From DATDRS01 sp035291605 (GTDB taxonomy: Bacteria; Chloroflexota; Anaerolineae; Anaerolineales; UBA6663): a stretch of 16,162 nucleotides of DNA. The position numbers were made by a program, and so were the translations under genes. The stretch's first letter is position 1. Each line of letters opens with the position of its first letter. A model generated the notes under the pieces. It saw only the letters and a program-made list of their open reading frames with translations, did not search any database and was not told the DNA's origin. Below, in pieces: positions 1 to 7,210 of the stretch. The stretch spans positions 1 to 16,162 of the forward strand of contig DATDRS010000042.1 of the NCBI GenBank assembly GCA_035291605.1, written 5' to 3'.

Positions 1-1998
1 CTCTTCGTCACCATCTCGGTTGGCGAGACCGCCCTGCCCCGGCATTTATTGTTAGCCATCGCTTTTGCGTGGATGGGCGCCGTATTTTTCATTCATGGGG
101 TCACTACCCCCGGCGCGGTCATTGAAAGCTTCCATCCCGCCCTGACCTGGAGCGCCTGGCTCACCCTCTTTGGCGGCGGCGGTTTGTTCCTCGTGGGCGC
201 ATTCGCCCCCAACACGCCGCAGCCGCGCTTCCTGCGCGCTGCCGCGGCCGTAATTTTCATCGGCTACCTGCTCTACGTGGCCCTGGCCGCTTTTGCGCCG
301 GGGGCGCTGGCCCAATTACTGCAGCTGCGCACGCCGCCTGTAGATGCCCTCGTCTTTGGTTTGACGATGACGATCTGGCTTGCCAGCGGCGCGAAGCACT
401 ATCTGAATTATCGCCGGACGCGCAACGCCTTCGATGGACTGATGGCCTTTGAAAGTGCATGGTACGCCGCCGCCACCGCCAGCATGTTCCGCTACCCCGT
501 GTGGAACGCGAGCTGGTGGATGTACCACGCCCTGCTGCTGACCGGCTTCCTCATCGCGATTTACTTCCTATGGCGCTCGTACGAGCAGGTGCGCGCTTTT
601 CGCCTCAGCCGCTACTTCGCCGCCGCCAGTCTGATCGTCACCGCGGCCCTGGCCCTGCTCTCGGCCCAACTCTATTCGCAATTAGTTTACCGCAACGTGC
701 TGGAACAACTGTCAGGCGCTCTGGAGATCATCAGCCAGGACCTCGCCGACGAGCTGGCCGCCGAACTCTCCACCGTGAAGACGGGCGACGATCTGCAGCG
801 TACGAGCGCTGCGGCTCAAGTGCGCGCCGCCCTGCGGGAGCGGATCGCGCGCTTGCAGATTGCCTCCGCCACGCTCTATGACGCCGAAGGTGTTTCTGTC
901 TTCAGCACCGAAGAGGCGCAGATCGGCCTTGATCTCAGCGCTCTTCCGAGCTTTCAGGTATATGAAGAGGCGCTCGCCGGAGAGGGGATCGTTGAAATCC
1001 ACGCGCCGGGCGAGGCGCCCCCCGCTTATCAGCCCGACCGGCCTATTCATCTTTTAGAAGCCTACGTTCCCTTCCGCCCTGGCGGCGAGGCCGCTGCGGC
1101 GCCCATCGGCGTGCTGGTGACCATCCGTGAAGCCCCCAGCCTGGGCCAGGCGCTCATCCTCTCACGCCGGTCGGGGATTGGCCTGGCCGCCCTCAGTCTG
1201 GGCGGTCTGTTCCTCGCGCTGCTGGCGATCGTGCGCCGCGCCGACCGGATCATCACCAGCCGCAGCCGCGAGCTTGAGCAAGCCTACGCCAATCTGCGTC
1301 AGGCCGAAGGCCTGCGCGACGACCTCACCAGCATGATCGTCCACGATTTGCGCAATCCGCTGATGGCCATCACGGCGAATCTCGATTTGATTGCGAAGGC
1401 GATCAAGAACCCGGCTTTGACCGAAGCGCCGCTTCGCTTTCTCGCCAATGCCCGCGCGTCGGGTCAACGCATGACGGGGATGATGGACGATTTGCTGAAC
1501 GTGAGCAAGATCGAGGCCGGCGAGCTGCGTCCGGAAACACTCCCCCTCTCTTTGTCCACCCTGCTCGCCGAGAAGGAACCCGGCTATCGTTCCCAGGCCG
1601 AACGGGACAGAAAGACCATGACGATTTCCGCCCCACCGGAGTTGCCCGCCGTTCGGGGTGACGCCGAGATGATTGGCCGTGTCCTGGACAACCTGGTGAG
1701 CAACGCTCTCAAATACACGGATCTCGGCGGTCACATCGAAATCACCGTCGAGCACGCTGACCGCGCCCTTCTCGTCCAGGTGCGCGACGATGGGGAAGGT
1801 ATCCCCCCGGAGTATCACACCCGCATTTTCGACAAATTCGTGCAAGTCGCCGACCCGACCGGCAAGCCGATGCGCAAAGGCACCGGCCTCGGACTGGCTT
1901 TCTGCCGGCTCGCCGTCGAGGCCCACAGAGGCAAGATCTGGGTCGAGTCCGCGCCCGGAACAGGCAGCACGTTTTTCTTCACGCTGCCGCTGCCATGA
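1..1998 (+). CDS. Membrane sensor histidine kinase (5' end outside window)
   Basis: The frame is open from base 1, so the gene starts upstream; a TTG at 49 is probably not the real start because hydrophobic coding sequence precedes it. 665 codons are visible. The first ~190 residues form several membrane helices, followed by a ~150-residue extracytoplasmic domain with Cache-like wording (TLYDAEGVSVFST) and a further helix near residues 390-412. A short coiled linker without an obvious HAMP leads to the H-box MIVHDLRNPL with phospho-acceptor His448 (counting from base 1), the N-box DNLVSNALKYT (Asn568), the G1 box DDGEGI, the F box and the G2 box GTGLGLAF. It should autophosphorylate in response to a membrane or external signal and pass phosphate to a response regulator. 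No receiver domain or partner regulator is in the window. The signal is unknown. Confidence 0.93.
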   Translation, partial: LFVTISVGETALPRHLLLAIAFAWMGAVFFIHGVTTPGAVIESFHPALTWSAWLTLFGGGGLFLVGAFAPNTPQPRFLRAAAAVIFIGYLLYVALAAFAPGALAQLLQLRTPPVDALVFGLTMTIWLASGAKHYLNYRRTRNAFDGLMAFESAWYAAATASMFRYPVWNASWWMYHALLLTGFLIAIYFLWRSYEQVRAFRLSRYFAAASLIVTAALALLSAQLYSQLVYRNVLEQLSGALEIISQDLADELAAELSTVKTGDDLQRTSAAAQVRAALRERIARLQIASATLYDAEGVSVFSTEEAQIGLDLSALPSFQVYEEALAGEGIVEIHAPGEAPPAYQPDRPIHLLEAYVPFRPGGEAAAAPIGVLVTIREAPSLGQALILSRRSGIGLAALSLGGLFLALLAIVRRADRIITSRSRELEQAYANLRQAEGLRDDLTSMIVHDLRNPLMAITANLDLIAKAIKNPALTEAPLRFLANARASGQRMTGMMDDLLNVSKIEAGELRPETLPLSLSTLLAEKEPGYRSQAERDRKTMTISAPPELPAVRGDAEMIGRVLDNLVSNALKYTDLGGHIEITVEHADRALLVQVRDDGEGIPPEYHTRIFDKFVQVADPTGKPMRKGTGLGLAFCRLAVEAHRGKIWVESAPGTGSTFFFTLPLP

Positions 1999-2006
1999 TA
2001 TATAAT
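1978..2006 (+). promoter_or_regulatory. Candidate sigma70 promoter for panB
   Basis: TTCACG (4/6 match to TTGACA) at 1978-1983, a 17-nt spacer, then a perfect TATAAT at 2001-2006. The -35 lies within the last codons of the kinase gene. Transcription would start near 2013, about 100 nt before panB, and could serve the panB-panE-cyclase-panC-coaX block. Confidence 0.6.
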
Positions 2007-2012
2007 CAGGGT

Positions 2013-2045
2013 GGCCGCTCAGATCACCCGACGACTGAGACGGCC
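2013..2045 (+). other. Hairpin at the predicted 5' end of the panB transcript
   Basis: GGCCGCTCAG (2013-2022) pairs with CTGAGACGGCC (2035-2045), giving a 10-bp stem with one bulged A and a 12-nt loop. It falls at the transcription start predicted from the promoter above. A shorter alternative stem, GGGTG/CACCC, competes with it. It could protect the mRNA 5' end; there is no T-run, so it is not a terminator. Confidence 0.35.
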
Positions 2046-2049
2046 TACG

Positions 2050-2083
2050 GGAAATCCCAAATTTCAAAACCCCAAATCCCAAT
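2050..2083. repeat. AAATCCCAAAT-type short simple repeat
   Basis: The leader of panB carries GAAATCCCAAATTTC followed by CCCCAAATCCCAA. This A/C-rich wording resembles the junction repeats at 6117-6171 (panC/coaX), 11325-11347 (before the P1 peptidase) and 3576-3592 (inside panE). It looks like one member of a degenerate dispersed family. Confidence 0.5.
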
Positions 2084-2113
2084 GGGGCATCTTACTCAAA
2101 GGAGAAGATAGCC

Positions 2114-2992
2114 ATGTCTGCCACCCCCGCCACCCACCGCAAGAAAATCACCACGCACACCCTGCGCGCCAAAAAGGAGCGCGGCGAGCCGATCACCATG
2201 CTCACCGCCTACGACTACCCCACGGCGCTGGCGATAGACCGCGCCGGGGTAGACGCCATCCTCGTCGGCGACTCGCTCGGCATGGTCGTGCTCGGCTATG
2301 AGAACACCCTGCCGGTCACGATGGAGGATATGCTCCACCACTGCAAAGCCGTGGCGCGCGGAGCAAAAACCGCCCACCTCATCGGCGACATGCCGTTCAT
2401 GTCCTACCAGGTGGAGGCGCGCGAGGCCGTGCGCAACGCCGGACGCTTTTTGCAAGAAAGCGGGATGGATGCGGTGAAGCTCGAAGGCGGGCGCGAGATG
2501 GCCGCGACCATCGAGGCCATCGTCGCCGCCGGGATTCCGGTGATGGGCCACCTCGGCCTGACCCCGCAGAGCGTCCACAAGCTCGGCGGCTACAAGACGC
2601 AGGGCAAATCCGCCGAGGCGGCGCGCCGGCTGGTGGAGGACGCCCGCATCCTGGAGGACGCGGGTTGCTATGCGCTCGTCCTCGAAGCGATCCCCGACCG
2701 TGTGGCCGAACTGATCTCGCATCGCATCGGCATCCCGACCATCGGCATCGGCGCGGGGGCCGGGTGCGATGGGCAAGTGCTTGTCACCCACGACCTGCTC
2801 GGCCTGTTTGACCGCTTCACGCCCAAGTTCGTCAAGAAGTACGCGAACATCCACGCCGAGATGGCGCGCGCCTTCGCTGAATACATCGCCGAGGTGCAGG
2901 CGCACCAGTTCCCTACCCCGGAGCATTCGCACACGATCGAGGATGGGGAGTTTCGGGAGCTGCTGGACCTGCTCGAAATCGAGCGCGCCTGA
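2114..2992 (+). CDS. panB: 3-methyl-2-oxobutanoate hydroxymethyltransferase (PanB)
   Basis: Cytoplasmic enzyme that transfers a hydroxymethyl group from methylenetetrahydrofolate to alpha-ketoisovalerate, forming ketopantoate, the first committed step of pantothenate synthesis. The 292-residue length is normal for the family. Family signatures are intact: LTAYDYPTA near residue 30, VGDS with metal-binding Asp53, IGDMPF with Asp92, VKLEGG with Lys122 and Glu124, GHLGLTPQ with His146, LVLEAIP with catalytic Glu191, and GIGAGAGCDGQ. The ATG at 2114 follows AAAGGAGAAG at 2098-2107, a good ribosome-binding site. It is the first gene of the CoA block, with a promoter about 110 nt upstream and panE 70 nt downstream. 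Nothing in the protein looks unusual. Confidence 0.98.
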   Translation: MSATPATHRKKITTHTLRAKKERGEPITMLTAYDYPTALAIDRAGVDAILVGDSLGMVVLGYENTLPVTMEDMLHHCKAVARGAKTAHLIGDMPFMSYQVEAREAVRNAGRFLQESGMDAVKLEGGREMAATIEAIVAAGIPVMGHLGLTPQSVHKLGGYKTQGKSAEAARRLVEDARILEDAGCYALVLEAIPDRVAELISHRIGIPTIGIGAGAGCDGQVLVTHDLLGLFDRFTPKFVKKYANIHAEMARAFAEYIAEVQAHQFPTPEHSHTIEDGEFRELLDLLEIERA

Positions 2993-3050
2993 CGGAATAC
3001 GCGCTACGCCATACGGAATACGCCTTCGTATAGCGTATTCCGTATGGCGT
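2993..3050. repeat. Perfect 18-bp inverted repeat between panB and panE
   Basis: ACGCCATACGGAATACGC (3006-3023) is the exact reverse complement of 3033-3050, with a 9-nt loop; wobble pairs can extend it. CGGAATACGC also occurs as a direct copy at 2993-3002. It begins one base after the panB stop. There is no T-run, so it is not a classic terminator; it could modulate mRNA stability or be a dispersed repeat unit. Confidence 0.85.
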
Positions 3051-3062
3051 GGTGAGAACATC

Positions 3063-3956
3063 ATGCGCATCACGATCCTCGGCACAGGCGCGATGGCCTG
3101 CCTGTTCGGCGCGCGCCTGGCCCCGGCTGCCGATGTGACCCTCGTCGGGACGTGGCCGGATGGATTGGCCGCCTTGCGCGAGCGCGGGATCATCTTGGAG
3201 GACGCGCAGGGGGCCTCCACCAGTCCGGTTGAGGCCCACCACTTGAGCGCGGACGTCGAGTTGGCCGACTGCGTCCTTGTCCTCGTCAAAGCCTGGCAGA
3301 CGGAGTCCGTTGCGGGCCGCCTCCCCTTGCTCCTGAAGCCCGAAGGCGTCGCGCTCACGCTGCAAAACGGCTTGGGCAATTACGAGGCGCTGGCCAACAC
3401 GGTCGGCGTGGGGCGTGTGGCGTTGGGCGTGACGACGCAGGGCGCAACCCTGCTCGGCCCCGGCCGCGTGCGCGAAGGCGGACGCGGCCCCACCCACGTC
3501 GCCGAGCACCCGCGCCTCGCCCCATTGATTGATTTGCTGCGATCCTCTGGTTTTGACGTCCACCCCTCCCCAACCTCCAATCTCCAATCTCTCGTCTGGG
3601 GCAAACTTGTGATCAACTGCGGCATCAACGCGCTGACAGCCATCTTGCGCGTCCCCAACGGCGAGCTGTTGAACCGCCCGGACGCGGCGGCCCTCATGGA
3701 ACGCGCGGCGCTGGAATGCGCGGCGGTGGCCGGCGCGAAAGGCATCGCCCTGCCCTTCCCCGATCCCGTCGCCCGCGTACGCGAGGTGGCGCAAAGAACG
3801 GCGATTAATCGCTCTTCCATGTTTCAGGATATACTCCGGGGCGCGCCGACCGAGATCGAGGCCATCAACGGCGCGGTGGCGCGCGAAGGGAAACGCCTCG
3901 ACGTGCCAACACCCGTGAATGAAACATTGTGGCGGCTGGTGAAAACGTTGGCATAA
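3063..3956 (+). CDS. panE: 2-dehydropantoate 2-reductase (PanE, ketopantoate reductase)
   Basis: NADPH-dependent reduction of ketopantoate (the PanB product) to pantoate. The 297-residue protein starts with the Rossmann motif MRITILGTGAMACLFGARL. It then shows VLVLVKAWQT, the conserved LQNGLGN, the WGKLVINCGINALTA helix with predicted catalytic Lys181, and the C-terminal SSMFQDI...TEIEAINGAV motif with the substrate-binding Ser and Glu. The ATG at 3063 was chosen because the Rossmann motif begins there and GGTGAG lies 6 nt upstream; the frame is open further upstream but only through the repeat and an off-frame part of panB. Codons 172-176 (SNLQS) are written in a tandem TCCAATC repeat, 14 nt of which also occurs before the P1 peptidase gene. 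The cyclase gene starts 42 nt downstream. Confidence 0.96.
   Translation: MRITILGTGAMACLFGARLAPAADVTLVGTWPDGLAALRERGIILEDAQGASTSPVEAHHLSADVELADCVLVLVKAWQTESVAGRLPLLLKPEGVALTLQNGLGNYEALANTVGVGRVALGVTTQGATLLGPGRVREGGRGPTHVAEHPRLAPLIDLLRSSGFDVHPSPTSNLQSLVWGKLVINCGINALTAILRVPNGELLNRPDAAALMERAALECAAVAGAKGIALPFPDPVARVREVAQRTAINRSSMFQDILRGAPTEIEAINGAVAREGKRLDVPTPVNETLWRLVKTLA
3576..3592. repeat. Tandem TCCAATC repeat within panE
   Basis: TCCAATC occurs twice in tandem at 3576-3589 and is followed by TC. The 14-mer AATCTCCAATCTCT at 3579-3592 is identical to 11325-11338 in the gap before the P1 peptidase gene. Here it is in frame and encodes SNLQS just before the catalytic helix of PanE. Confidence 0.6.
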
Positions 3957-3958
3957 GC

Positions 3959-4002
3959 GGGGCGACGCGGTGAAAGCCGCCAGCCGGATGGAGTCGCAAT
4001 GA
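3959..4002 (+). pseudogene. Relic of a nucleotide cyclase catalytic motif
   Basis: Bases 3959-3998 match 5056-5095, inside the downstream cyclase gene, at 34 of 40 positions. In the matching frame the relic reads GDAVKAASRMESQ then a TGA at 4000-4002; the intact cyclase reads GDAVNTASRMESH. The frame is closed upstream by TGA at 3940, so only this scrap of cyclase coding remains. Its stop overlaps the ATG of the intact cyclase (ATGA), and its GGATGGAG supplies that gene's ribosome-binding region. It probably records a lost tandem cyclase copy or a recombination scar. Confidence 0.75.
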
Positions 4003-5237
4003 TCCGCAATCTTTTCCAAATGGTCTTTCCGCTCGTCTCCCGCATCGGCGCAGACCCGAATGACAGTGACGACATCCGCCTGCAGAAAACGCTCATCGCA
4101 GGCAGCACTTTAATGATCATCCCCGCAGGGATCGTCTGGGGCGTCACCTACTTTGCTTTCGGCGAGCCGCTGGCCGGCTTATTTCCACTTGCCTATGCGG
4201 CCCTCTCGCTGCTGAGCCTCGGCGTTTTCAGCCTGACGCGCGGTTATGAGGCGTTTCGTTCCAGACAACTCCTCTTCATTTTGCTCGCCCCCTTTTTCGT
4301 CATGGTAGCCCTGGGCGGTTTCGCTAACTCCAGCGCCGTCATTTTATGGTCGCTGATGTGCCCGCTGGGCGCGCGGCTCGTGTGTGAACCGCGTGAAGCC
4401 ATCCGCTGGTTTCTCGCCTATCTCGGCCTGATGATCTTTGGCGCTTTTCTGCAACCTTATTTGCGCGGCGCGAACAACCTGTCTCCGTTAGTAAAATTGA
4501 TCTTCTTTGCGATGAACATTGGCTCCGTCTCAATGGTCGCCTTTGTCCTGCTCCATTATTTCATCGGCCAGGAAAACTTGGCGCTTGAGTTGCTGCGCCA
4601 AGAACAAGAAAAATCCGAAAACCTGTTGTTGAACATCTTACCCAGAGAAATCGCCGCCATCCTGAAAAACGAGAACCGCACCATCGCCGACCACTTCGCC
4701 GGGGCCAGCATCCTGTTCGCCGACATGGTGAACTTCACGCCCATGTCGGCCTCCCTGCCGCCCGCCGAGATGGTGAACCTGCTCAACGAGGTCTTCACCT
4801 ATTTCGACACACTGGTCGAGAAGTACGGCGTGGAAAAGATCCGCACCATCGGCGACAGCTACATGGTCGCCGCCGGGGTCCCGCGCCCGCGCCCCGACCA
4901 CGCGCAGGCGCTCGCCCGCATGGCGCTGGAGATGCGCGATTACGTCGGCCAGCACACGTTCTGTGGAAACCATCGGGTGAACTTCCGCATTGGCATCAAC
5001 TCCGGCCCGGTGGTCGCGGGCGTGATTGGGCGCAAGAAGTTCATCTACGACCTGTGGGGCGACGCCGTCAACACCGCCAGCCGCATGGAATCGCACGGCG
5101 CCGCCGGGAAAATCCAGATCACGCAGGCCACCTACGAACTGATCAAAGACGATTTCCTCTGCGAATCGCGCGGCGCAATCAACGTGAAGGGCAAGGGGGA
5201 GATGGAAGTCTGGCACGTGATTGGGGCGAAGGCGTAA
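3999..5237 (+). CDS. Class III nucleotide cyclase, six-helix membrane type (Rv1625c-like)
   Basis: 412 residues. The first ~195 form about six membrane helices, then a helical linker (LALELLRQEQEKSENLLLNILP) leads into a class III catalytic domain at about 225-410. The layout and wording closely resemble mycobacterial Rv1625c, with a constant offset of 14 residues: metal Asp242 (FADMVNFT) and Asp286 (TIGDSYMV), substrate-specifying Asp351 (YDLWGD), and transition-state Asn358 and Arg362 (AVNTASRM). The adenine-specifying Lys296 of Rv1625c is Arg282 here (EKIRTIGD). All metal and catalytic residues are present, so it should be active as a homodimer; product specificity (cAMP or cGMP) is less certain because of Arg282. 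The ATG overlaps the stop of a cyclase relic. It lies between panE and panC, 42 and 47 nt from each. Confidence 0.95.
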   Translation: MIRNLFQMVFPLVSRIGADPNDSDDIRLQKTLIAGSTLMIIPAGIVWGVTYFAFGEPLAGLFPLAYAALSLLSLGVFSLTRGYEAFRSRQLLFILLAPFFVMVALGGFANSSAVILWSLMCPLGARLVCEPREAIRWFLAYLGLMIFGAFLQPYLRGANNLSPLVKLIFFAMNIGSVSMVAFVLLHYFIGQENLALELLRQEQEKSENLLLNILPREIAAILKNENRTIADHFAGASILFADMVNFTPMSASLPPAEMVNLLNEVFTYFDTLVEKYGVEKIRTIGDSYMVAAGVPRPRPDHAQALARMALEMRDYVGQHTFCGNHRVNFRIGINSGPVVAGVIGRKKFIYDLWGDAVNTASRMESHGAAGKIQITQATYELIKDDFLCESRGAINVKGKGEMEVWHVIGAKA

Positions 5238-5284
5238 TCACGAATGGCACGTTTAGCGCCTTCGTATTATTCGAGACATGGGTG
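5238..5284. repeat. Possible CGAAT/TTCG-type short repeat before panC
   Basis: The 47-nt gap contains CACGAATGGCACG and CTTCGTATTATTCG, short near-inverted CGAAT/ATTCG words like the GGAATACG repeat at the panB/panE junction. No clear Shine-Dalgarno precedes the panC start. Confidence 0.3.
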
Positions 5285-6160
5285 ATGAAAACTGCCGTTG
5301 TCCTGTCTGAACTTCGCGCCATCCGCGCCTCTCTCCCCGGCGTCTTCGGCCTCGTGCCGACGATGGGCTATCTCCACGAAGGCCACCTCTCGCTCGTCCG
5401 GCGGGCGCGGGCCGAGTGCGACCACGTGGGCGTCAGCATCTTCGTCAACCCGCCCCAGTTCGGGCCGCAGGAAGACCTGACCGCGTACCCGCGCGACCTG
5501 GCGCGCGACCTAACACGCCTCGAACCGCTGGGGGTGGACGTGGTGTGGGCGCCGGCGCCCGACATTGTGTATCCGCCCGGATTCCAGACGTGGGTGACGG
5601 TAGAGGAAGTCACCAAGCCGTTGGAAGGCAAGGCGCGCCCCGGCCACTTTCGCGGCGTCGCCACCGTCGTCGCCAAGCTGTTCAACGCTTTCACCCCCGA
5701 CAAAGCCTACTTCGGGCAGAAGGATGCGCAGCAGGTCGTCGTCATCAGACGCATGGCGCACGACCTGAACTTCCCACTGGAGGTCGTCGTGTGCCCCACC
5801 GTGCGCGAGCCGGATGGGCTGGCGCTGAGCAGCCGCAATGTCTACCTCAATCCCGAAGAGCGCCAGGCGGCCACGGTGCTCTACCGCGCGCTCTCGGCGG
5901 CCAAAGCGAAATTCGAGGCGGGCGAGCGCGACGCCGATATGCTCCGTGCAATCATGTCCTCGACGATTGCCTCGGAGCCCCTCGCCCGCGAGGAATACGT
6001 CTCCGCCGCCGACCCCGACACGCTGGCCGAGCTGGAGCGGGCAGAGCAGGGCGTGCTGCTTTCGATGGCGGTCCGGGTGGGCAAAACGCGATTAATAGAC
6101 AATTTTTTGTTGCCCGAAATCCCAAGCCCCAAATCTCAAGCCCCAAACGGGGAGATATGA
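5285..6160 (+). CDS. panC: Pantoate-beta-alanine ligase (pantothenate synthetase, PanC)
   Basis: ATP-dependent condensation of pantoate with beta-alanine through a pantoyl-adenylate. The 291-residue protein shows the nucleotidyl-transferase signature PTMGYLHEGHLSLV (residues 25-38, HIGH-like EGH), FVNPPQFGP, the substrate-site stretch RPGHFRGVATVVAKLF, FGQKDAQQ, and LSSRN (181-185), the KMSKS equivalent. The ATG at 5285 fits the usual MKTxxx start; the frame is open upstream into the cyclase gene, so longer versions are artefacts. A GTG immediately before it (5282) is an alternative. No convincing Shine-Dalgarno is present. The last ~14 residues (from EIPSPKSQ) are encoded by a junction repeat and lie past the normal PanC end, so the original stop appears to have been displaced. 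Confidence 0.97.
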   Translation: MKTAVVLSELRAIRASLPGVFGLVPTMGYLHEGHLSLVRRARAECDHVGVSIFVNPPQFGPQEDLTAYPRDLARDLTRLEPLGVDVVWAPAPDIVYPPGFQTWVTVEEVTKPLEGKARPGHFRGVATVVAKLFNAFTPDKAYFGQKDAQQVVVIRRMAHDLNFPLEVVVCPTVREPDGLALSSRNVYLNPEERQAATVLYRALSAAKAKFEAGERDADMLRAIMSSTIASEPLAREEYVSAADPDTLAELERAEQGVLLSMAVRVGKTRLIDNFLLPEIPSPKSQAPNGEI

Positions 6161-6171
6161 ACTTGGGATTT
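6117..6171. repeat. AAATCCCAAG inverted repeat over the panC stop
   Basis: AAATCCCAAG at 6117-6126 is repeated as AAATCTCAAG at 6131-6140 and inverted as CTTGGGATTT at 6162-6171. An internal CCCC/GGGG hairpin occurs around 6141-6152. The unit overlaps the last codons and stop of panC and ends before the coaX ribosome-binding site. It belongs with the C/A-rich junction repeats elsewhere in the window. Confidence 0.65.
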
Positions 6172-6226
6172 GGATCTTGTCCCGCTTGCTTCACTCGCGG
6201 CATCTTCGAGGATTTGGGAGTTCAAA

Positions 6227-6994
6227 ATGCTACTCACCCTTGACGTTGGAAATACGAACATCACCCTCGGCGTCTATGAGGGCGACACGCTCGGCCCGCG
6301 CTGGCGGCTCGCCACCGACCACAATCGCATGCCGGATGAATACGGCATTATGATGATCAACCTGTTTCAGCACGCGGGCGTCAGCCCCAAAGACGTGCAC
6401 GGCATCGCGCTGGCTTCCGTCGTCCCGCCGCTCACCGGGACGTTTGTGCAGGCGTGCGAGAAATACGTGGGCTGCGCGCCGCTGGTGGTGGATGCCGGCG
6501 TGAAGACTGGCGTGCGGGTGCGCTACGACGACCCCAAGCAGGTGGGCGCAGACCGCGTCGTGGACGCCGCCGCCGTGCACAAACTCTATGGCGGCCCGGC
6601 GTGCAGTGTGGACTTCGGCACGGCGACGACCTTCGACGCCATTTCGGAGGAAGGCGATTACCTGGGCGGGGCCATCGCGCCGGGCATCGGCATCGCCGCC
6701 GACGCGCTCTTTCAACGCGCGGCCAAGCTGCCCAAAGTGGATTTGCAGCGCCCTCCCTCCGCCATCGGGCGGAACACGGTGCACTCGATTCAATCCGGGC
6801 TGTTGTTCGGCTACGTGGGACTGGTCGAGGGCATGGTCGCGCGCTTCCGCGCCGAACTCGGGCCGAAGATGAAAGTCATCGGCACGGGCGGGTTGGCCGA
6901 GATCATCGCCCGCGAGACTAAAGTCATCGAAATCATCGCCCCGTGGCTCACGCTGGACGGGTTGAAGATCGTATGGGAACTGAATCAAAAATGA
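6227..6994 (+). CDS. coaX: Type III pantothenate kinase (CoaX)
   Basis: Phosphorylates pantothenate to 4'-phosphopantothenate, the first step from the vitamin to CoA. Type III kinases belong to the ASKHA fold, are generally not feedback-inhibited by CoA and often need a monovalent cation. The 255-residue length is typical. Motifs: LDVGNTNITLG at the N-terminus with Asp6, GADRVVDA with presumed catalytic base Asp109, VDFGTATTFD with Asp129, the glycine-rich YLGGAIAPGIGI, and IGTGGLAE. The ATG at 6227 is preceded by GGGAG with a 6-nt spacer and places the phosphate-binding motif at the N-terminus; an in-frame ATG at 6170 would add 19 unrelated residues encoded partly by a repeat and is rejected. 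It follows panC by 66 nt and is the last gene before the 261-nt gap. Confidence 0.97.
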   Translation: MLLTLDVGNTNITLGVYEGDTLGPRWRLATDHNRMPDEYGIMMINLFQHAGVSPKDVHGIALASVVPPLTGTFVQACEKYVGCAPLVVDAGVKTGVRVRYDDPKQVGADRVVDAAAVHKLYGGPACSVDFGTATTFDAISEEGDYLGGAIAPGIGIAADALFQRAAKLPKVDLQRPPSAIGRNTVHSIQSGLLFGYVGLVEGMVARFRAELGPKMKVIGTGGLAEIIARETKVIEIIAPWLTLDGLKIVWELNQK

Positions 6995-7030
6995 GCGGGA
7001 GATGCATTTCAACCTGTGTGCAAAGGCATC

Positions 7031-7179
7031 CTGGCCCTTCGGCTTCGCTCAGGAGAGCGCCGCGCCCCTTCGACTTCATTGCGTTCCGCTCACCTGCGCC
7101 TGCGCCACAGGTGCAGGCAGGGTGCGCGGCGCGTCCTATAGCCCTCGAAGCGTAGAGGCGCAGGGGTCGAAGGACGCGC
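7031..7179. repeat. Structured intergenic element with nested inverted repeats
   Basis: The gap between coaX and the PilZ-like gene has no convincing gene. It holds several exact stems: GCGCCGCGC 7057-7065 with 7124-7132, CCTTCGAC 7067-7074 with 7166-7173, GCGCGTCCT 7129-7137 with 7171-7179, and a local hairpin 7093-7101/7109-7117 (8 of 9 paired). CCCTTCGGCTTCGCTCAGGA at 7035-7054 has the look of a dispersed CTTCG/GCTCAGG bacterial repeat. It may be such a repeat, or a structured leader. Confidence 0.5.
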
Positions 7180-7181
7180 AT

Positions 7182-7210
7182 TTGCCAACCCTTGGGAATG
7201 GGGAGAGAAT
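7182..7210 (+). promoter_or_regulatory. Candidate promoter for the PilZ-like gene
   Basis: TTGCCA (5/6) at 7182-7187, a 17-nt spacer and GAGAAT (4/6) at 7205-7210, about 45 nt before the start codon. Spacing is ideal but the -10 is weak. Confidence 0.35.

Noticed and set aside
1162..2082. 306-codon minus-strand frame opposite the histidine kinase
   Set aside because: Shadow of the kinase catalytic region; no domain recognised.
2007..2113. Riboswitch in the panB leader
   Set aside because: Only one simple stem and a short repeat are visible; no known riboswitch core is recognised.
2096..4019. Long minus-strand frames opposite panB and panE
   Set aside because: They are antisense to well-identified enzymes, contain no family motifs and lack ribosome-binding sites.
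6170..6226. Longer CoaX start at ATG 6170
   Set aside because: It adds 19 residues from repeat-containing DNA ahead of the conserved LDVGNTN start, while ATG 6227 has a good Shine-Dalgarno.
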